DNA of 64,000 nucleotides, taken from assembly GCA_030737835.1 (NCBI GenBank), contig CM060849.1, forward strand, positions 24,188,855 through 24,252,854, read 5' to 3'. A program made the position numbers and the translations under genes. This document shows positions 58,296-64,000 of the stretch, one piece after another. Source of the DNA: Acorus gramineus (lineage: Eukaryota > Streptophyta > Magnoliopsida > Acorales > Acoraceae). Each line of letters begins with the position of its first letter. Within the stretch, counting starts at the first letter, position 1. Below the pieces are notes generated by a model, which saw only the letters and a program-made list of their open reading frames with translations, did no database searches and was not told the origin of the DNA.

Positions 58296-58330
58296 TAGTG
58301 TTCTTGAATTTTAATATATTTCAGTGTTCT

Positions 58331-61300
58331 TGAATGTTAGGATGCCATGCACACGTCGAACCAAGAAATATCCAAATCATCCATCGTCTGTTGTCCTCAA
58401 TAGGCTATAAGAGGAGTAATAAAAAAGGAAATGTGTATATATATGATTTAAAACAATGTTTAAGATTACGTTTGTTTTTTAAAAATAATTTATACGCTGA
58501 TTGATTAAAATGACATTTTAATTTTAACACATAAAAAAACTAAATAAAAAAATAAATAAAAATATCAATGAATTGATTCACTGATTCCACAATCATTCAG
58601 AACTAAACCCTAAAAATCACCATTCAAAAAAAAAAAAAAAATCAAAATCTCCTTCTCGATTTTTTACGATTTTTGGAAAGAATCGATGGCACATTTTCTG
58701 AAATTCCATAGAACTCCTTATTTTTATCATGATTAAGCATTAAACCCCTGAATTAATTAAATTGCTATCATGAAATAATTTATTGAGGATTAATTTCTTG
58801 CTTGTAAAATATATATGACAACTCAGAAAATCAAAATATCCATGTGAATTTTGAATGATTAATTTGCTAGATACATATGGAAAACACCCATTTTTTTATG
58901 CAGGACATATTACATGAATGACATTCATGCACTTTTAAGAGGAAAAAGAATCAAAGTATACAAGATCGAATAGTAGAAGGAACTGTATATTGTGATATAA
59001 AAAAACCCATTACTTTAAATTATAATTAAAGTATATATATATTAAAGTATAATTAAAGTATATATATCAAAAGACCATGCTTAGCTCACCTTGATATGAA
59101 CCGCCGACTTGATTTCTGGAGGAGGCAATATATGTTTATGTATACGTATTTTTAGAGAGAGAGAATGATTGTTTATATATAGAATTTCACGATTCGCGAA
59201 TGGGGTTTACATCGAATAAAATGTTGACGCATGTCCCTTATTAGGTAGCACTTTTTAGAGAGAGAGAGTGATTATATTTGTTAAATATGCATGCATTGAT
59301 TAGTTTTTAGTAACCGTATCTTAATCGTATCACTTATCAGGAAGCACTTTTTTAGAAGGATCTGGAAACAATTTTTTTATAAAAAATGTTTTAAATTTTT
59401 TGAAAATATAATACCTCTTCTAATCAAATATATGTTTTTATAAAGAAATATAGTATAGGCTTTAATGAATTGCATAGATGTATTTATAGAAAATGTGAAA
59501 TTTTATTATGGAAGCATATACTCTGCTAAGTTCAGTATATGCTTTGATAATTTTCTATCGATGCATATGAAATGGAATTGAGGTAGTTGGAATAAAAACT
59601 TTGTTTAACATCACTCATTGTAATTTGGTAGAATATTAATTTAATTTAATTAGTTAAGATATGTGTATGTATTAGGTAGTTTGATTATGATTAAATTATT
59701 TATATATATAACTGTAGTACGTTATTATTCCATTTTGAAAATTGTTACACTTAAAAAAAAATAAAAATAAACATTATCTGATGATGTATATGCTTTGATG
59801 AAAAATATATATTAATTTCTCCACTTCGAGATAAACGAACTCATTTTTAGTAAGTGAGAAAAAAAATTAAAGAGAGATATATCTCATCGTAAAATGTGTA
59901 AAATCCAGTGTTTGGTCAGTGGTAATCTTAATGGTAATTGTAGGCCGCACTAGAATTAAAATCAAGTCACGTGTGAAAATAGGGTGGAATCAAAACTTCA
60001 TCATTTTTTAATAATTTCAAATTCCACCAGGAATCTTGAATTAAATGACTATTTTACCATTTACAAATTAATTAAATTACTATACCTCCCTTCTAAAATA
60101 AATGGTCTCTTCTCTTTTTTTCTCTCTTTATTCCCTCTACAAGATTTTAGAATCTCTATCGTACATCATGTATGATTCAATTACACATGATTTATTTTAA
60201 ATTTTTGTTTTTTAAAGTTAATATAATTTTTAATAGAACACCCTCCTCCATGGCCGGCAAGCTCATGCGTGCCATTCCTTTTTTTTATAATTGTGATATG
60301 GGTAAAGAAATAAATTTTACAAGTAGATATATAATAGTAAGGGTATTTTAGACATTTAAACCAAATTCTTTTATCATTTTTCATATATGAACCAAACACT
60401 AGAACGTAATTCTTTGTGGAAATCCAATAACGAACCAAACAATCTGATGGAATTTAGATTCTTGGTAAAATGATTGATAATAAAATGATTTCTAATGAAG
60501 TAAATCTATAAAAAAAAAAAATAACACAAACCAAATGGGGCTATATGTTTGTTTATGATAAAAATAAATAGATATGAATCATAAATTTTAAATTTAATAT
60601 TATATCTAAATCTTAACAAATAAGATTGCAAAAAATTTTAAACTTGAATTGCATCAAATTTTAAATTGTAATGAGATTTTAAAATTGAGATAAGATAATA
60701 TGGTATATTGTTTAAATTTTTATATGTATTTTAGGATAGATAAAAAAAATATAGTTTTTTTTGGAGGCTTTAATGGAATTTTAAAAGACAAAAACAACTA
60801 GTCAACACTGACTGGGCAACGCTGATTAGGTCAGAGGTTAGATTGTGCATTTAAATATGAAATAATAAATCACATCATTTTAAGAAAAAGTATATATTTG
60901 GATGAAATGAGTATTATTTTTTATATTTTACTAATATATGTATATCTATCCTCTATCTATATACTAATTGAAAGTGTTTCATGTTTCAAGTCCAATATTC
61001 CTTCATTTGTAACATTTTTATTTTTAATTTTGCCTTTTATTATTTATGATAGTTGATTTTAGATTAAAAATAAAAATGAAAAAAATACATATTCTTGTAT
61101 TAAGATAAGGATGAAATAAAAAAAATTCATATATATATAATATCATATTCAGATCCACCAAATCCCAATATTTTGTACTAGTCTTATATAAAAAAAAATA
61201 TTTTTGATAAAATATCCTTATAATTTGTTATTTCCAAAAATAACCCTCGGATTTAAGTTGTATTGAACGCCATTTTATTAGGATTTTGTTATGAGGGATA

Positions 61301-62490
61301 TCCATGGCTTTAATGTTACAAATGGGATATTCTGATGATATAGTTGGTTGAGGGGTATATATGAAAAAAATTATTTTCAGTTCTAACATATTTTTTTTAA
61401 TTATAATTTTATAATAAATTTTGTAAATGATTTTGAACAGTTTTTCAAATTTTTTTCTTCAAATTTGCGTGGATGAAGACTACTATTCACCGTATCTAAC
61501 CATATATATATATATATATATATTGTGGAGGGGGTAAAATGTCCTCCCCTCTAATAGACCGCACTCCAGAACGAATCAGGCTTTGAATGATAAAGATTTG
61601 AGATGAAGAGTTGGCAGGACCCTTGAAACTAACCTCACCATGCCTCCGCCTCCAATCTCTTCATCTCCTTCTTCGGTCTTAATAAAGACTTAATTTCCAA
61701 TAGATTCATTTTTAATTCAGTTCCAAGGGTACGTAGATTTAAAATGGATATAATTGGATGTACTAGCCTACTAGAATATATATAATCAAACAAATTAATC
61801 TCACCCAGACAACAATGATTATATAGTGTGTTAGTTATCTAATTTTATGCCTTTGTAACAATATTTTATGCATAAAATTGTTAAGATTTGTTAGGATAAA
61901 ATTGTGAAATAGTTAGATAATAAGATGACGTGTTTACCCTAATAATATGCAGGCCACCTAAATTCAGTTGCAAAAAGATTCTCCAGAGAGAATTAATTAA
62001 TTAATAGCCGTTAACAATATCTCTATAGAGAATTAATATATGTTGACAGAATTATCTGTATAGAGTTCGTTAAATATCTTGATTATTAACTAATCACGCG
62101 TGTTTAAGTATTGAATATGATGAAAATATCAACAATAACTGATCTGATAATCATCCACATTTTTCAGTTTCCCTCTCTCTGTCTCGCTCGAAAGGGCCAT
62201 AATATAATCAAGGAAAACAATAATAATACGTACTACAGTTTAAATCAGGTGTTGATCAACAAATGAATACAATCATCATTCACATTTTAAATTCCAATAA
62301 TACATTTGAATTGAACATAACAAATCAAATAAAAGAATATCAACAACAACCCAAAGAACCACCCACTGAGTGGAAATCATAGTCTGTAAGAACTTGAGAA
62401 TCTCACCCAAATATATATCAACGATCATGAAAGAAATTTCATATATTAAAAATAAAAAAATATAAACAAATCTCATCTCAAATAATTTTA
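58331..62490. other. intergenic, AT-rich
   Basis: No gene supported. A (TA)n microsatellite lies at about 61500-61524. Short direct repeats of aattaaagtatatata sit near 59025-59070. Paired phrases tagagagagaga(g/a)tga with attaggtagcacttttt or atcaggaagcactttttt occur near 59150-59355. No bounded transposon was identified. Confidence 0.4.
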
Positions 62491-62559
62491 CATATGTTTC
62501 TCATCCTCAACTAGCCCAAATCAAGAACAATAAGAAAACTAAAAAAATAAAATAAAAAA

Positions 62560-62982
62560 TCAGGTGGCATGAGAGATCCGGTTCTTGTTCGGCCTCTCGA
62601 TGGGCCCGAACTTGGTGCGGTAGGGACCCTCCACCACGGGGTTCCTCACGCAGAAGTGGAACGGAACGGGCCGCTCCTTCGACGTCTCGCACAACGAGCA
62701 AAACGGCTCAATCTTCGTGTTTTCATCAGAGACAGCAACAACGACAGCATCAGAAGTATCTATGCTTCGCATGTGGTTATGCTTCAAAGTCACGAAAACA
62801 ATGTCCTCCGTCTCATCCTTTGTCGGGCTCCGCGGCGGCGGCAGCTCAATCTCCCTCGGAGGGGTTTCAAGTGTTGTCGGAAGACGTTCGAGGACTTCGG
62901 CGGTGAACTTTCTGGGGACAATGAGGCCTGATAACACGGAGACGAGACCAGAGACGGTAAAGGAGGAGAAGGGATGCTTCAT
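62560..62982 (-). CDS. unidentified 140-residue protein, single exon
   Basis: One uninterrupted GC-rich frame in AT-rich surroundings, starting at ATG 62982 and ending TGA 62562-62560. A TATA box at 63071-63077 (minus strand) lies about 90 bp upstream, a good spacing for a short leader. The protein starts MKHPFSSFTVSGLVSVLSG, with a short hydrophobic stretch that could be a weak signal or anchor. A Pro/Glu-rich middle follows (PPREIELPPPRSPTKDETED), then IVFVTLKHNHMRSIDTSDAV and a Cys pair in EPFCSLCETSKERPVPFHFC, ending basic. I do not recognise the family. The CxxC followed by HFC could bind metal (inference). A further in-frame stretch upstream lacks an ATG. Confidence 0.6.
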   Translation of the reverse strand: MKHPFSSFTVSGLVSVLSGLIVPRKFTAEVLERLPTTLETPPREIELPPPRSPTKDETEDIVFVTLKHNHMRSIDTSDAVVVAVSDENTKIEPFCSLCETSKERPVPFHFCVRNPVVEGPYRTKFGPIERPNKNRISHAT

Positions 62983-63070
62983 GCTTTTCAGAGCTGCGGA
63001 TATATCACACAAATTTTTAAATTTTTTTTTTTTAAATTTGGTTGTGTTTGAGAGAGCGCTTTAGGTGAGT

Positions 63071-63077
63071 TTATATA
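63071..63077 (-). promoter_or_regulatory. TATA box of the 62.6-kb gene
   Basis: TATATAA on the minus strand, 89-95 bp before the start codon, in a context (ttatattatataaactcacc) typical of plant TATA promoters. Confidence 0.5.
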
Positions 63078-63079
63078 AT

Positions 63080-64000
63080 ATAATTGGAGGCAGTTAAAAT
63101 TGTAATATTTTAACCGATTTGGAGGCAGTTAAAATTGTAATATTTTAATCGATTTGGATGGAGTTTGGGACGTGACTTAGGATGTGTGTTTGGGGAAAAG
63201 GAAGGAAAGTGATAAGGATTATTATTAAAAGTGAATTAAAAACATTTTTTTTTAAATTTTAGTGGATTTTAAATTTGAGTTACATCTCAACTTTATCTAT
63301 TTTATTTGTTTTATGAGTTTTTAAAATTAAAATAAAATTGAGATTAAAAAAATGAAAACATGAATTTTTTTTCTTCTGAAAGTAAATAATTCATGTTTTA
63401 TGTACTGTTTAAATAAAATTACTTTTATACTCTATTTAGGTCCAGTTTGGATATGGATTTGAGTAGATTATGCATTTACAAAATTAAAAATTTTCAAAAA
63501 CAGATTCAAATACATTTTAACATTTAACTTATCAAACCACCATAATTCTTTTTTAAACAAAAAATTCTTATAATTGAAAAATTAATAAAATAATATTTTT
63601 TAAAAACTGAATTTGAAACGCAAGATTATAAGAATCTCAGAGTTTCAATTGCACATCCAAACTCAGCCTTAATTAAATTGAATATTTTTAGTTACATGAA
63701 AATTTTATTAAAAAAACATTGTTTGGGCCCCAAGTAACACCATGTTTTATGTCAGCTGGTTCTTTATATCTCATGAACTCCGATTCAACATATATAGTCG
63801 GACAAAGAAAGTGAAATTTAAAATTGATATACTAACCAAACAACAGTAATCATAAAAAAAAATTCATTCATTTCCAATAACACGTTTGTATTGATATAAT
63901 TAAACAATAGAACATAAACATTAATTCATCCAAATATAATTTACAACAAAACCCTAAACCCATGCAATTCGATCAATAAACAACCATCCAGTTTTGGGAG
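63080..64000. other. intergenic, nothing recognised
   Basis: A 45-bp direct duplication occurs at about 63087-63165 (ggaggcagttaaaattgtaa, twice). The rest is AT-rich with no gene or bounded element to the window edge. Confidence 0.4.

Larger units (their letters stand above)
57100..58330. repeat. tandem array of four ~246-bp units, each containing a pre-miRNA-like hairpin
   Basis: Four head-to-tail units share the whole ~246 bp, including the AT-rich spacer (aagaaatccaaataat, then aagaattaacaaatatt). Each has one inverted repeat that folds into a hairpin of about 100 nt with a stem of roughly 40 bp and a tiny inner loop (CTGAA-taat-TTCAG). Hairpins lie at 57124-57226, 57368-57472, 57942-58045 and 58189-58295. 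Units 2 and 3 are split by a MITE at 57523-57842. Arms are conserved between units (ggcttggatcctcattctcc on the 5' side, ggggatccaagccagagcaa on the 3' side); spacers vary more. No open frame. Confidence 0.8.

Noticed and set aside
57100..58330. CRISPR array
   Set aside because: Repeated units are ~246 bp with internal hairpins in plant nuclear DNA; no short repeat/spacer pattern.

Overview
This is nuclear DNA from a flowering plant. The evidence is spliced genes with GT-AG introns, plant-only families (an INDETERMINATE-domain zinc-finger factor, a CYP72-clan P450, a vicilin-like storage protein, an LRAT/NC-domain protein and a group-E-like bZIP) and many plant-type transposable elements in a very AT-rich background. 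The species cannot be named from this sequence. Coding exons are much more GC-rich than the surrounding DNA.

Layout: 1-16 kb has no confident gene. It holds an old direct duplication (about 1.4-3.5 kb against 8.06-11.7 kb), several MITE/foldback elements and a solo LTR. An IDD transcription factor (+) lies at 16.5-18.7 kb. From 18.8 to 24.3 kb there is a second copy of the same solo LTR, MITE-like AT-rich repeats and a LINE fragment. A CYP721-like P450 (+, 24.4-27.2 kb) converges on a vicilin-like cupin gene (-, 27.6-30.6 kb), whose promoter has seed-type RY and G-box motifs. From 30.8 to 34.3 kb there is a hAT-like element and two foldback elements with GGCGCC arms. An LRAT/NC-domain gene (+, 34.5-38.6 kb) carries an antisense relic of an NLR resistance gene in its large intron. 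It faces a nine-exon NSA2 ribosome-biogenesis gene (-, 40.3-44.5 kb). LINE and SINE remnants follow, then a four-exon bZIP gene (+, 49.2-54.1 kb) with a non-canonical DNA-contact residue. From 54.2 to 62.5 kb there is a hAT MITE with a perfect 8-bp target duplication and a tandem array of four pre-miRNA-like hairpins interrupted by a Mutator-like MITE. A small unidentified single-exon gene (-) lies at 62.56-62.98 kb.

How the genes relate: there is no operon-like logic. Three genes are housekeeping or regulatory (NSA2, IDD, bZIP), one is a seed-storage protein, one is a metabolic P450, and one is an LRAT-type protein next to NSA2. From memory, NSA2 and the NC-domain gene also have adjacent locus numbers in Arabidopsis, so this pair may be ancient microsynteny. 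The most unusual structure is the hairpin array at 57.1-58.3 kb. Exon borders were placed by hand from reading frame, family conservation and GT-AG sites; UTRs are not defined. Family assignments come from recognised motifs, not from a database search.
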